From positions 4,106,830-4,170,829 of the forward strand of contig OX393562.1 in the NCBI GenBank assembly GCA_947652115.1: a stretch of DNA of 64,000 nt, given 5' to 3'. The translations under genes and the position numbers were made by a program. Source of the stretch: Blastomussa wellsi (lineage: Eukaryota; Cnidaria; Anthozoa; Scleractinia; Plerogyridae). The notes below the pieces were generated by a model. The model had not been told where the DNA came from, did not search any database, and worked only from the letters and a program-made list of their open reading frames with translations. Position 1 is the stretch's first letter. Each line of letters begins with the position of its first letter. This document shows, piece by piece, positions 12,837 to 27,460 of the stretch.

Positions 12837-15800
12837 CTTGCCTAACCAAGATCTTGCATAACCAAGATCTTCCCCTACCAAGATCTTGCATAACCAAGAT
12901 CATGCATAACCAAGATATTGCATAACCAAGATCTTGCCTAACCAAGATCTTGCATAAGCAAGATCTTCCCTAACCAAGATCTTGCATAACCAAGATCATC
13001 CATAACCAAGATCTTGCATAACCAAGTTCTTGCATAACCAAGATCTTGCACAACGAAGATCTTGCCTAACCAAGATCTTGCATAACCAAGATCTTGCCTA
13101 ACCAAGATCTTGCCTAACCAAGATCTTGCATAACCAAGATCTTCCATAACCAAGATCATGCATAACCAAGATCTTGCATAACCAAGATCTTGCATAACCA
13201 AGATCTTGCCTAACCAAGATCTTGCATAACCAAGATCTTGCATAACCAAGATCTTGCCTAACCAAGATCTTGCCTAACCAAGATCTTGCATAACCAAGAT
13301 CTTGCATAACAAAGATCAAGCATAGCCAAGATCTTGCATAACCAAGATCTTGCATAACCAAGATCTTGCATATCCAAGATCTTGCATAACCAAGATCTTG
13401 CATAACCAAGATCTTGCATAACCAAGATCTTGTCTAACCAAGATCTTGCTTAACCAAGATCATGCATAACCAAGATCTTGCCTAACCAAGATCTTCCCTA
13501 ACCAAGATCTTCCATAACCAAGATCATGCCTAACCAAGATCTTGCATAACCAAGTTCTTGCCTAACCAAGATCTTGCATAACCAAGATCATGCATAACCA
13601 AAATCTTGCATAACCAAGATCTTCCCTAACCAAGATCTTGCCTAACCAAGATCTTGACTAACCAAGATCTTGCATAACCAAGATCTTGCATAACCAAGAT
13701 CATGCATAGCCAAGTTCTTGCATAACCAAAATCATGCATAACCAAGTTCTTGCATAACCAAGATCTTGCATAACCAAGATCTTGCTTTACCAAGATCATG
13801 CATAACCAAGATCTTGCATAACCAAGATCTTGCATAAAAAATATCTTGCATAACCAAGATCTTGCATATCAAGATCTTGCATAACCAAGATCTTGCCTAA
13901 CCAAGATCTTGCATAACCAAGATCTTGCATAACCAAGATCATGCATAACCAAGATCTTGCATAACCAAGTTCTTGCATAACCAAGATCTTGCATAACCAA
14001 GATCTTGCCTAACCAAGAACTTGCATAACCAAGATCTTCCCTAACCAAGATCTTGAATAACCAAGATCATGCATAACCAAGATCTTGCATAACCAAGTTC
14101 TTGCATAACCAAGATATTGCATAACCAAGATCTTTCCTAACCAAGATCTTGCATATCCAAGATCTTCCCTAAACAAGATCTTGAATAACCAAGATTATGC
14201 ATAACCAAGATCTTGCATAACCAAGTTCTTGCATAACCAAGATCTTGCATAACCAAGATCTTGCCTAACCAAGATCTTGCCTAACCAATATCTTGCATAA
14301 CCAAGATCTTGCATAACCAAGATCATGCATAACCAAGATCTTGCATAACCAAGTTCTTGCATAACCAAGATCTTGCATAACCAAGATCTTGCCAAACCAA
14401 GAACTTGCCTAACCAAGATCTTGCATAACCAAGATCTTGCATAACCAAGATCTTGCCTAACCAAGATCTTGCATAACAAAGATCTTGCCTAAACAAGATC
14501 TTGCATAACCAAGATCCTCCCTAACAAAGATCTTGCATAACCAAGATCATGCATAACCAAGATCTTGCATAACCAAGTTCTTCCATAACCAAGATCTTGC
14601 ATAACCAAGATCATGCTTAACCAAGATCTTGCATAACCAAGATCTTGCCTAGCCAAGAACTTGCCTAACCAAGATCTTGCATAACCAAGATCTTGCAAAA
14701 CCAAGATCTTGCATAACCAAGATCTTGCATAGCCAAGATCTTCCCTAACCAAGATCTTGCATAACCAAGATCATGCATAACCAAGATTTTGCCTAACCAA
14801 GAACTTGCCTAACCAAGATCTCGCCTAACAAAGATCATGCATAACCAAGATCTTGCATAACCAAGTTCTTGCATAACCAAGATCTTGCATAACCAAGATC
14901 TTGCCTGACTAAGAACTTGCCTAACCAAGATCTTGCATAACAAAGATCTTGCATAACCAAGATCTTGCCTAACCAAGATCTTGCATAACCAAGATCTTCC
15001 CTAACCAAGATCTTGCATAACCAAGATCATGCATAACCAAGATCTTGCCTAACCAAGAACTTGCCTAACCAAGATCTTCCATAACAAAGATCTTCCATAA
15101 CCAAGATCTTGCCTAACCAAGACCTTATATAACCAAGATCTTCCCTTACCAAGAACTTGCCTAACCAAGATCTTGCATAACAAAGATCTTGCATAACCAA
15201 GATCTTGCCTAACCAATATCTTGCATAACCAAGTTCTTGCATAACCAAGATCTTGCACAACCAAGATCTTGCCTAACCAAGATCTTCCATAACCAAGATC
15301 TTGCCTAACCAAGATCTTGCATAAGCAAGATCTTCCCTAACCAAGATCTTGCATAACCAAGATCATGCATAACCAAGATCTTGCATAACCAAGATCTTGC
15401 ATAACCAAGATCTTGCATAACCAAGATCTTGCCTAACCAAGATCTTGCATAACCAAGATCTTGCATAACCAAGATCTTGCCTAACCAAGATCTTGCCTAA
15501 CCAAGATCTTGCATAACCAAGATCTTGCATAACAAAGATCAAGCATAACCAAGTTCTTGCATAACCAAGATCTTGCATAACAAAGATCTTGCATATCCAA
15601 GATCTTGCATAACCAAGATCTTGCATAACCAAGTTCTTGCATAACCAAGATCTTGCATAACCAAGATCTTGTCTAACCAAGATCTTGCTTAACAAAGATC
15701 ATGCATAACCAAGATCTTGCCTAACCAAGATCTTCCCTAACCAAGATCTTCCATAACCAAGATCATGCCTAACCAAGATCTTGCATAACCAAGTTCTTGC

Positions 15801-16371
15801 CTAACCAAGATCTTGCATAACCAAGATCATGCATAACCAAAATCTTGCATAACCAAGATCTTCCCTAACCAAGATCTTGCCTAACCAAGATCTTGACTAA
15901 CCAAGATCTTGCATAACCAAGATCTTGCATAACCAAGATCATGCATAGCCAAGTTCTTGCATAACCAAAACCATGCATAACCAAGTTCTTGCATAACAAA
16001 GATCTTGCATAACCAAGATCTTGCTTTACCAAGATCATGCATAACCAAGATCTTGCATAACCAAGATCTTGCATAAAAAATATCTTGCATAACCAAGATC
16101 TTGCCTAACCAAGATCTTGCATAACCAAGATCTTCCCCTACCAAGATCTTGCATAACCAAGATCATGCATAACCAAGATATTGCATAACCAAGATCTTGC
16201 CTAACCAAGATCTTGCATAAGCAAGATCTTCCCTAACCAAGATCTTGCATAACCAAGATCATGCATAACCAAGATCTTGCATAACCAAGTTCTTGCATAA
16301 CCAAGATCTTGCATAACCAAGATCATGCATAACCAAGATCTTGCATAACCAAGATCTTGCCTAACCAAGAA
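12837..16371 (+). repeat. 3,535-bp tandem duplication, copy 1
   Basis: This block is followed immediately by a nearly identical one at an offset of 3,535 bp, which is 221 monomers minus one base. The missing base is the single 15-bp monomer in the unit (13856-13870). By eye I find three substitutions between the copies: G/C at 13055/16590, A/G at 13798/17333 and G/C at 15207/18742. The left edge is placed where AAGATC against AAGAAC breaks the match, near 12836/16371. Confidence 0.92.
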
Positions 16372-19300
16372 CTTGCCTAACCAAGATCTTGCATAACCAA
16401 GATCTTCCCCTACCAAGATCTTGCATAACCAAGATCATGCATAACCAAGATATTGCATAACCAAGATCTTGCCTAACCAAGATCTTGCATAAGCAAGATC
16501 TTCCCTAACCAAGATCTTGCATAACCAAGATCATCCATAACCAAGATCTTGCATAACCAAGTTCTTGCATAACCAAGATCTTGCACAACCAAGATCTTGC
16601 CTAACCAAGATCTTGCATAACCAAGATCTTGCCTAACCAAGATCTTGCCTAACCAAGATCTTGCATAACCAAGATCTTCCATAACCAAGATCATGCATAA
16701 CCAAGATCTTGCATAACCAAGATCTTGCATAACCAAGATCTTGCCTAACCAAGATCTTGCATAACCAAGATCTTGCATAACCAAGATCTTGCCTAACCAA
16801 GATCTTGCCTAACCAAGATCTTGCATAACCAAGATCTTGCATAACAAAGATCAAGCATAGCCAAGATCTTGCATAACCAAGATCTTGCATAACCAAGATC
16901 TTGCATATCCAAGATCTTGCATAACCAAGATCTTGCATAACCAAGATCTTGCATAACCAAGATCTTGTCTAACCAAGATCTTGCTTAACCAAGATCATGC
17001 ATAACCAAGATCTTGCCTAACCAAGATCTTCCCTAACCAAGATCTTCCATAACCAAGATCATGCCTAACCAAGATCTTGCATAACCAAGTTCTTGCCTAA
17101 CCAAGATCTTGCATAACCAAGATCATGCATAACCAAAATCTTGCATAACCAAGATCTTCCCTAACCAAGATCTTGCCTAACCAAGATCTTGACTAACCAA
17201 GATCTTGCATAACCAAGATCTTGCATAACCAAGATCATGCATAGCCAAGTTCTTGCATAACCAAAATCATGCATAACCAAGTTCTTGCATAACCAAGATC
17301 TTGCATAACCAAGATCTTGCTTTACCAAGATCGTGCATAACCAAGATCTTGCATAACCAAGATCTTGCATAAAAAATATCTTGCATAACCAAGATCTTGC
17401 ATATCAAGATCTTGCATAACCAAGATCTTGCCTAACCAAGATCTTGCATAACCAAGATCTTGCATAACCAAGATCATGCATAACCAAGATCTTGCATAAC
17501 CAAGTTCTTGCATAACCAAGATCTTGCATAACCAAGATCTTGCCTAACCAAGAACTTGCATAACCAAGATCTTCCCTAACCAAGATCTTGAATAACCAAG
17601 ATCATGCATAACCAAGATCTTGCATAACCAAGTTCTTGCATAACCAAGATATTGCATAACCAAGATCTTTCCTAACCAAGATCTTGCATATCCAAGATCT
17701 TCCCTAAACAAGATCTTGAATAACCAAGATTATGCATAACCAAGATCTTGCATAACCAAGTTCTTGCATAACCAAGATCTTGCATAACCAAGATCTTGCC
17801 TAACCAAGATCTTGCCTAACCAATATCTTGCATAACCAAGATCTTGCATAACCAAGATCATGCATAACCAAGATCTTGCATAACCAAGTTCTTGCATAAC
17901 CAAGATCTTGCATAACCAAGATCTTGCCAAACCAAGAACTTGCCTAACCAAGATCTTGCATAACCAAGATCTTGCATAACCAAGATCTTGCCTAACCAAG
18001 ATCTTGCATAACAAAGATCTTGCCTAAACAAGATCTTGCATAACCAAGATCCTCCCTAACAAAGATCTTGCATAACCAAGATCATGCATAACCAAGATCT
18101 TGCATAACCAAGTTCTTCCATAACCAAGATCTTGCATAACCAAGATCATGCTTAACCAAGATCTTGCATAACCAAGATCTTGCCTAGCCAAGAACTTGCC
18201 TAACCAAGATCTTGCATAACCAAGATCTTGCAAAACCAAGATCTTGCATAACCAAGATCTTGCATAGCCAAGATCTTCCCTAACCAAGATCTTGCATAAC
18301 CAAGATCATGCATAACCAAGATTTTGCCTAACCAAGAACTTGCCTAACCAAGATCTCGCCTAACAAAGATCATGCATAACCAAGATCTTGCATAACCAAG
18401 TTCTTGCATAACCAAGATCTTGCATAACCAAGATCTTGCCTGACTAAGAACTTGCCTAACCAAGATCTTGCATAACAAAGATCTTGCATAACCAAGATCT
18501 TGCCTAACCAAGATCTTGCATAACCAAGATCTTCCCTAACCAAGATCTTGCATAACCAAGATCATGCATAACCAAGATCTTGCCTAACCAAGAACTTGCC
18601 TAACCAAGATCTTCCATAACAAAGATCTTCCATAACCAAGATCTTGCCTAACCAAGACCTTATATAACCAAGATCTTCCCTTACCAAGAACTTGCCTAAC
18701 CAAGATCTTGCATAACAAAGATCTTGCATAACCAAGATCTTCCCTAACCAATATCTTGCATAACCAAGTTCTTGCATAACCAAGATCTTGCACAACCAAG
18801 ATCTTGCCTAACCAAGATCTTCCATAACCAAGATCTTGCCTAACCAAGATCTTGCATAAGCAAGATCTTCCCTAACCAAGATCTTGCATAACCAAGATCA
18901 TGCATAACCAAGATCTTGCATAACCAAGATCTTGCATAACCAAGATCTTGCATAACCAAGATCTTGCCTAACCAAGATCTTGCATAACCAAGATCTTGCA
19001 TAACCAAGATCTTGCCTAACCAAGATCTTGCCTAACCAAGATCTTGCATAACCAAGATCTTGCATAACAAAGATCAAGCATAACCAAGTTCTTGCATAAC
19101 CAAGATCTTGCATAACAAAGATCTTGCATATCCAAGATCTTGCATAACCAAGATCTTGCATAACCAAGTTCTTGCATAACCAAGATCTTGCATAACCAAG
19201 ATCTTGTCTAACCAAGATCTTGCTTAACAAAGATCATGCATAACCAAGATCTTGCCTAACCAAGATCTTCCCTAACCAAGATCTTCCATAACCAAGATCA

Positions 19301-19941
19301 TGCCTAACCAAGATCTTGCATAACCAAGTTCTTGCCTAACCAAGATCTTGCATAACCAAGATCATGCATAACCAAAATCTTGCATAACCAAGATCTTCCC
19401 TAACCAAGATCTTGCCTAACCAAGATCTTGACTAACCAAGATCTTGCATAACCAAGATCTTGCATAACCAAGATCATGCATAGCCAAGTTCTTGCATAAC
19501 CAAAACCATGCATAACCAAGTTCTTGCATAACAAAGATCTTGCATAACCAAGATCTTGCTTTACCAAGATCATGCATAACCAAGATCTTGCATAACCAAG
19601 ATCTTGCATAAAAAATATCTTGCATAACCAAGATCTTGCCTAACCAAGATCTTGCATAACCAAGATCTTCCCCTACCAAGATCTTGCATAACCAAGATCA
19701 TGCATAACCAAGATATTGCATAACCAAGATCTTGCCTAACCAAGATCTTGCATAAGCAAGATCTTCCCTAACCAAGATCTTGCATAACCAAGATCATGCA
19801 TAACCAAGATCTTGCATAACCAAGTTCTTGCATAACCAAGATCTTGCATAACCAAGATCATGCATAACCAAGATCTTGCATAACCAAGATCTTGCCTAAC
19901 CAAGAACTTGCCTAACCAAGATCTTGCATAACCAAGATCTT
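16372..19941 (+). repeat. 3,535-bp tandem duplication, copy 2
   Basis: This is the second copy of the preceding unit. It contains its own 15-bp monomer at 17391-17405 and a TATATA marker at 18661 (15126 in copy 1), both with the private AAGACC form. The match to copy 1 ends near 16406/19941, where TCCCCTACC in copy 1 faces TGCATAACC here. The near-identity is much greater than between other block pairs in the window, so this is either a very recent duplication or an assembly duplication. Confidence 0.92.
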
Positions 19942-19981
19942 GCATAACCAAGATCTTGCATAACCAAGATCTTCCATAGCC

Positions 19982-19998
19982 AAGATCTTCCCTAAACC
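19982..19998 (+). repeat. 17-bp monomer (single-base insertion)
   Basis: This monomer reads AAGATCTTCCCTAAACC, one A longer than the usual CCCTAACC variant. The 16-bp register of AAG moves from 14 to 15 (modulo 16) here. It lies just beyond the right edge of the second 3,535-bp copy, and the copy-1 equivalent does not carry it. Confidence 0.9.
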
Positions 19999-21729
19999 AA
20001 GATCTTGCATAACCAAGATCATGCATAACCAAGATCTTGCCTAACCAAGATCTTGCCTAACAAAGATATTGCATAACCAAGATCTTGCCTAACCAAGATC
20101 TTGCATAACAAAGATCTTCCCTAACCAAGATCTTGAATAACCAAGATCATGCATAACCAAGATCTTGCATAACCAAGTTCTTGCATTACCAAGATCTTGA
20201 ATAACCAGGATCTTGCCTAACCAAGATCTTGCCTAACCAATATCTTGCATAACCAAGATCTTGCATAACCAAGATCATGCATAACAAAGATCTTGCATAA
20301 CCAAGTTCTTGCATAACCAAGATCTTGCATAACCAAGATCTTGCCAAACCAAGAACTTGCCTAACCAAGATCTTGCATAACCAAGATCTTGCCTAACCAA
20401 GATCTTGCATAACCAAGATCTTGCCTAAACAAGATCTTGCATAACCAAGATCATGCATAACAAAGATCTTGCATAACCAAGATCATGCATAACCAAGATC
20501 TTGCATAACCAAGTTCTTGCATAACCAAGATCTTGCATAACCAAGATCTTGCTTTACCAAGATCATGCAAAACCAAGATCTTGCATAACCAAGATCTTGC
20601 ATAACCAAGATCTTGCATAACCAAGATCTTGCCTAACCAAGATCTTCCCTAACCAAGATCTTGCATAACCAAGATCTTGCATAACCAAGATCATGCATAA
20701 CCAAGATCTTGCATAACCAAGATCTTGCATAACCAAGATCATGCATAACCAAGATCTTGCATAACCAAGTTCTTGCATAACCAAGATCTTGCATAACCAA
20801 GATCTTGCCAAACCAAGAACTTGCCTAACCAATATCTTGCATAACCAAGATCTTGCATAACCAAGATCTTAACTAACCAAGATCTTGCATAACCAAGATC
20901 TTGCCTAACCAAGATCTTGCCTAACCAAGATCTTGCATAACCAAGATCATGCATAACCAAGATCTTGCATAACCAAGTTCTTGCATAACCAAGATCTTGC
21001 ATAACCAAGATCTTGCCTAACTAAGAACTTGCCTAACCAAGATCTTGCATAACAAAGATCTTGCATAACCAAGATCTTGCCTAACCAAGATCTTGCATAA
21101 CCAAGATCTTCCCTAACCAAGCTCTTGCATAACCAAGATCATGCATAACCAAGATCTTGCCTAACCAAGAACTTGCCTAACCAAGATCTTCCATAACAAA
21201 GATCTTGCATAACCAAGATCTTGCCTAACCAAGAACTTATATAACCAAGATTTTCCCTTACCAAGAACTTGCCTAACCAAGATCTTGCATAACAAAGATC
21301 TTCCATAACCAAGATCTTGCCTAACCAAGATCTTGCATAACCAAGATCTTGCATAACCAAGATCTTGCCTAACCAAGATCTTGCCTAACCAAGATCTTGC
21401 ATAACCAAGATCTTCCATAACCAAGATCATGCATAACCAAGATCTTGCATAACCAAGATCTTCCATAACCAAGATCTTGCCTAACCAAGATCTTGCATAA
21501 CCAAGATCTTGCATAACCAAGATCTTGCCTAACCAAGATCTTGCCTAACCAAGATCTTGCATAACAAAGATCAAGCATAACCAAGATATTGCATAACCAA
21601 GATCTTGCAAAACCAAGATCTTGCCTAACCAAGATCTTGCATAACCAAGATCTTGCATAACCAAGATCTTGTCTAACCAAGATCTTGCTTAACCAAGATC
21701 ATGCATAACCAAGATCTTGCCTAACCAAG

Positions 21730-22900
21730 ATCTTCCCTAACCAAGATCTTGCATAACCAAGATCATGCATAACCAAGATCTTGCATAACCAAGTTCTTGC
21801 CTAACCAAGATCTTGCATAACCAAGATCATGCATAACCAAACTCTTGCATAACCCAGATCTTCCCTAACCAAGATCTTGCCTAACCAAGATCTTGCCTAA
21901 CCAAGATCTTGCATAACCAAGATCTTGCATAACCAAGATCATGCATAACCAAGTTCTTGCATAACCAAAATCTTGCATAACCAAGTTCTTGCATAACCAA
22001 GATCTTGCATAACCAAGATCTTGCTTTACCAAGATTATGCATAACCAAGATCTTGCATAACCAAGATCTTGCATAAACAATATCTTGCATAACCAAGATC
22101 TTGCATATCCAAGATCTTGCATAACCAAGATCTTGCCTAACCAAGATCTTGCCTAACCAAGATCTTGCATAACCAAGATCTTGCATAACCAAGATCATGC
22201 ATAACCAAGATCTTGCATAACCAAGTTCTTGCATAACCAAGATCTTGCATAACCAAGATCTTGCCCAACCAAGAACTTGCATAACCAAGATCTTCCCTAA
22301 CCAAGATCTTGAATAACCAAGATCATGCATAACCAAGATCTTGCATAACCAAGTTCTTGCATAACCAAAATATTGCATAACCAAGATCTTGCCAAACCAA
22401 GATCTTGCATAACCAAGATCTTCCCTAACCAAGATCTTGAATAACCAAGATCATGCATAACCAAGATCTTGCATAGCCAAGTTCTTGCATAACCAAGATC
22501 TTGCATAACCAAGATCATGCATAACCAAGATCTTGCATAACCAAGATCTTGCCAAACCAAGAACTTGCCTAACCAAGATCTTGCATAACCAAGATCTTGC
22601 ATAACCAAGATCTTGCCTAACCAAGATCTTGCATAACAAAGATCTTGCCTAAACAAGATCTTGCATAACATAGATCCTCCCTAACAAAGATCTTGCATAA
22701 CCAAGATCATGCATAACCAAGATCTTGCATAACCAAGTTCTTGCATAACCGAGATCTTGCATAACCAAGATCATGCATAACCAAGATCTTGCATAACCAA
22801 GATCTTGCCTAACCAAGAACTTGCCTAACCAAGATCTTGCATAACCAAGATCTTGCATAACCAAGATCTTGCATAACCAAGATCTTCCATAGCCAAGATC
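21730..22900 (+). repeat. Segment with private CAAACTC monomer, copy 2 of 3
   Basis: This matches about 31.83-33.0 kb at an offset of 10,096 bp (631 monomers). The CAAACTC marker is at 21838 against 31934. Both copies carry an AACAATATC monomer (about 22,078 and 32,174) followed by a full-length GCATATCCAAG monomer. That pair appears to be the undeleted form of the 15-bp monomer lineage found elsewhere. Confidence 0.75.
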
Positions 22901-23129
22901 TTCCCTAACCAAGATCTTGCATAACCAAGATCATGCATAACCAAGATCTTGCCTAACCAAGATCTTGCCTAACAAAGATATTGCATAACCAAGATCTTGC
23001 CTAACCAAGATCTTGCATAACAAAGATCTCCCCTAACCAAGATCTTGAATAACAAAGATCATGCATAACCAAGATCTTGCATAACCAAGTTCTTGCATAA
23101 CCAAGATCTTGAATAACCAGGATCTTGCC

Positions 23130-25650
23130 TAACCAAGATCTTGCCTAACCAATATCTTGCATAACCAAGATCTTGCATAACCAAGATCATGCATAACAAA
23201 GATCTTGCATAACCAAGTTCTTGCATAACCAAGATCTTGCATAACCAAGATCTTGCCAAACCAAGAACTTGCCTAACCAAGATCTTGCATAACCAAGATC
23301 TTGCCTAACCAAGATCTTGCATAACCAAGATCTTGCCTAAACAAGATCTTGCATAACCAAGATCCTCCCTAACAAAGATCTTGCATAACCAAGATCATGC
23401 ATAACCAAGATCTTGCATAACCAAGTTCTTGCATAACCAAGATCTTGCATAACCAAGATCTTGCTTTACCAAGATCATGCAAAACCAAGATCTTGCATAA
23501 CCAAGAACCTTGCATAACCAAAATCTTGCATAACCAAGATCTTGCCTAACCAAGATCTTGCCTAACCAAGATCTTGCATAACCAAGATCTTGCATAACCA
23601 AGATCATGCATAACCAAGATCTTGCATAACCAAGATCTTGCATAACCAAGATCATGCATAACCAAGATCTTGCATAACCAAGTTCTTGCATAACCAAGAT
23701 CATGCATAACAAAGATCTTGCATAACCAAGATATTGCATAACCAAGATCTTGCCTAACCAAGATCTTGCATAACCATGATCTTCCCTAACCAAGATCTTG
23801 AATAACCAAGATCATGCATAACCAAGATCTTGCATAACCAAGTTCTTGCATAACCAAGATCTTGCATAACCAAGATCATGCATAACCAAGATCTTGCATA
23901 ACCAAGATCTTGCCAAACCAAGAACTTGCCTAACCAAGATCTTGCATAACCAAGATCTTGCCTAACCAAGATCTTGCATAACAAAGATCTTGCCTAAACA
24001 AGATCTTGCATAACGAAGATCCTCCCTAACAAAGATCTTGCATAACCAAGATCATGCATAACCAAGATCTTGCATAACCAGGTTCTTGCATAACCAAGAT
24101 ATTGCATAACCAAGATCATGCATAACCAAGATCTTGCCTAACCAAGATCTTGCCTAACCAATATCTTGCATAACCAAGATCTTGCATAACCAAGATCATG
24201 CATAACAAAGATCTTGCATAACCAAGTTCTTGCATAACCAAGATCTTGCATAACCAAGATCTTGCCAAACCAAGAACTTGCCTAACCAAGATCTTGCATA
24301 ACCAAGATCTTGCCTAACCAAGATCTTGCATAACCAAGATCTTGCCTAAACAAGATCTTGCATAACCAAGATCCTCCCTAACAAAGATCTTGCATAACCA
24401 AGATCATGCATAACCAAGATCTTGCATAACCAAGTTCTTGCATAACCAAGATCTTGCATAACCAAGATCTTGCTTTACCAAGATCATGCAAAACCAAGAT
24501 CTTGCATAACCAAGATCTTGCATAACCAAAATCTTGCATAACCAAGATCTTGCCTAACCAAGATCTTGCCTAACCAAGATCTTGCATAACCAAGATCTTG
24601 CATAACCAAGATCATGCATAACCAAGATCTTGCATAACCAAGATCTTGCATAACCAAGATCATGCATAACCAAGATCTTGCATAACCAAGTTCTTGCATA
24701 ACCAAGATCATGCATAACAAAGATCTTGGATAACCAAAATATTGCATAACCAAGATCTTGCCTAACCAAGATCTTGCATAACCATGATCTTCCCTAACCA
24801 AGATCTTGAATAACCAAGATCATGCATAACCAAGATCTTGCATAACCAAGTTCTTGCATAACCAAGATCTTGCATAACCAAGATCATGCATAACCAAGAT
24901 CTTGCATAACCAAGATCTTGCCAAACCAAGAACTTGCCTAACCAAGATCTTGCATAACCAAGATCTTGCCTAACCAAGATCTTGCATAACAAAGATCTTG
25001 CCTAAACAAGATCTTGCATAACGAAGATCCTCCCTAACAAAGATTTTGCATAACCAAGATCATGCATAACCAAGATCTTGCATAACCAGGTTCTTGCATA
25101 ACCAAGATATTGCATAACCAAGATCATGCATAACCAAGATCTTGCCTAACCAAGATCTTGCCTAACCAATATCTTGCATAACCAAGATCTTGCATAACCA
25201 AGATCATGCATAACAAAGATCTTGCATAACCAAGTTCTTGCATAACCAAGATCTTGCATAACCAAGATCTTGCCAAACCAAGAACTTGCCTAACCAAGAT
25301 CTTGCATAACCAAGATCTTGCCTAACCAAGATCTTGCATAACCAAGATCTTGCCTAAACAAGATCTTGCATAACCAATATCCTCCCTAACAAAGATCTTG
25401 CATAACCAAGATCATGCATAACCAAGATCTTGCATAACCAAGTTCTTGCATAACCAAGATCTTGCATAACCAAGATCTTTCTTTACCAAGATCATGCAAA
25501 ACCAAGATCTTGCATAACCAAGATCTTGCATAACCAAGATCTTGCATAACCAAGATCTTGCCTAACCAAGATCTTTCCTAACCAAGATCTTGCATAACCA
25601 AGATCTTGCATAACCAAGATCATGCATAACCAAGATCTTGCATAACCAAG
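23130..25650 (+). repeat. 1,008-bp (63-monomer) higher-order repeat, about 2.5 copies
   Basis: Copy 1 is about 23.13-24.14 kb, copy 2 about 24.14-25.15 kb, and a partial copy 3 runs to about 25.65 kb. Aligned markers include GATCCTCCC (23363, 24372, 25380), AACGAAGATCCTCCC (24014 and 25022) and GCTTTACC or TCTTTACC followed by CATGCAAAACC near 24474/25482. This is the most regular higher-order period in the interior. The surrounding block (from about 22.4 kb) also recurs near 26.3-27.5 kb. Confidence 0.85.
23503..23519 (+). repeat. 17-bp monomer (single-base insertion)
   Basis: This monomer reads AAGAACCTTGCATAACC, and the register moves from 15 to 0 (modulo 16). It lies inside the first copy of the 1,008-bp unit. 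The second copy lacks it, so the copy 1 to copy 2 offset is 1,009 bp to its left and 1,008 bp to its right. The insertion therefore postdates that duplication or was lost from the other copy. Confidence 0.9.
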
Positions 25651-26299
25651 TTCTTGCATAACCAAGATCTTGCATAACCAAGATCTTGCCTAACTAAGAA
25701 CTTGCCTAACCAAGATCTTGCATAACAAAGATCTTGCATAACCAAGATCTTGCCTAACCAAGATCTTGCATAACCAAGATCTTCCCTAACCAAGATCTTG
25801 CATAACCAAGATCATGCATAACCAAGATCTTGCCTAACCAAGAACTTGCCTAACCAAGATCTTCCATAACAAAGATCTTGCATAACCAAGATCTTGCCTA
25901 ACCAAGAACTTATATAACCAAGATCTTCCCCTACCAAGATCTTGCATAACCAAGATCATGCATAACCAAGATATTGCATAACCAAGATCTTGCCTAACCA
26001 AGATCTTGCATAACCAAGATCATGCATAACCAAGATCTTGCATAACCAAGTTCTTGCATAACCAAGATCTTGCACAACCAAGATCTTGCCTAACCAAGAT
26101 CTTGCATAACCAAGATCTTGCCTAACCAAGATCTTGCATAACCAAGATCTTGCATAACCAAGATCTTGCCTAACCAAGATCTTGCCTAACCAAGATCTTG
26201 CATAACCAAGATCTTGCATAACAAAGATCAAGCATAACCAAGATCTTGCATAACCAAGATCTTGCATAACCAAGATCTTGCATATCCAAGATCTTGCAT

Positions 26300-27460
26300 A
26301 ACCAAGATCTTGCATAACCAAGATCTTGCATAACCAAGATCTTGTCTAACCAAGATCTTGCTTAACCAAGATCATGCATAACCAAGATCTTGCATAACCA
26401 AGTTCTTGCATAACCAAGATCTTGCATAACCAAGATCATGCATAACCAAGATCTTGCATAACCAAGATCTTGCCAAACCAAGAACTTGCCTAACCAAGAT
26501 CTTGCATAACCAAGATCTTGCATAACCAAGATCTTGCCTAACCAAGATCTTGCATAACAAAGATCTTGCCTAAACAAGATCTTGCATAACATAGATCCTC
26601 CCTAACAAAGATCTTGCATAACCAAGATCATGCATAACCAAGATCTTGCATAACCAAGTTCTTGCATAACCAAGATCTTGCATAACCAAGATCATGCATA
26701 ACCAAGATCTTGCATAACCAAGATCTTGCCTAACCAAGAACTTGCCTAACCAAGATCTTGCATAACCAAGATCTTGCATAACCAAGATCTTGCATAACCA
26801 AGATCTTCCATAGCCAAGATCTTCCCTAACCAAGATCTTGCATAACCAAGATCATGCATAACCAAGATCTTGCCTAACCAAGATCTTGCCTAACAAAGAT
26901 ATTGCATAACCAAGATCTTGCCTAACCAAGATCTTGAATAACCAAGATCATGCATAACCAAGATCTTGCATAACCAAGTTCTTGCATAACCAAGATCTTG
27001 AATAACCAGGATCTTGCCTAACCAAGATCTTGCCTAACCAATATCTTGCATAACCAAGATCTTGCCTAACAAAGATATTGCCTAACCAAAATCTTGCCTA
27101 ACCAATATCTTGCCTAACCAAGATCTTGCCTAACAAAGATATTGCATAACCAAGATCTTGCCTAACCAAGATCTTGCATAACAAAGATCTTCCCTAACCA
27201 AGATCTTGAATAACCAAGATCATGCATAACCAAGATCTTGCATAACCAAGTTCTTGCATAACCAAGATCTTGAATAACCAGGATCTTGCCTAACCAAGAT
27301 CTTGCCTAACCAATATCTTGCATAACCAAGATCTTGCATAACCAAGATCATGCATAACAAAGATCTTGCATAACCAAGTTCTTGCATAACCAAGATCTTG
27401 CATAACCAAGATCTTGCCAAACCAAGAACTTGCCTAACCAAGATCTTGCATAACCAAGAT
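26300..27460 (+). repeat. Copy of the 22.38-23.30 kb block with a 240-bp expansion
   Basis: About 22.38-22.98 kb matches about 26.30-26.90 kb at 3,921 bp (245 monomers plus one base from the 17-bp monomer at 23503). Further right the offset becomes 4,161 bp, so this copy has 15 extra monomers at about 26.93-27.18 kb. The extra part repeats TTGAATAACCAGG and GCCTAACAAAGATATTGC. It is a local whole-monomer expansion, not an insertion of foreign sequence. Confidence 0.7.

Noticed and set aside
26930..27180. An insertion of foreign sequence in the 26.3-27.5 kb block
   Set aside because: The extra 240 bp is 15 ordinary variant monomers in register, a local duplication.
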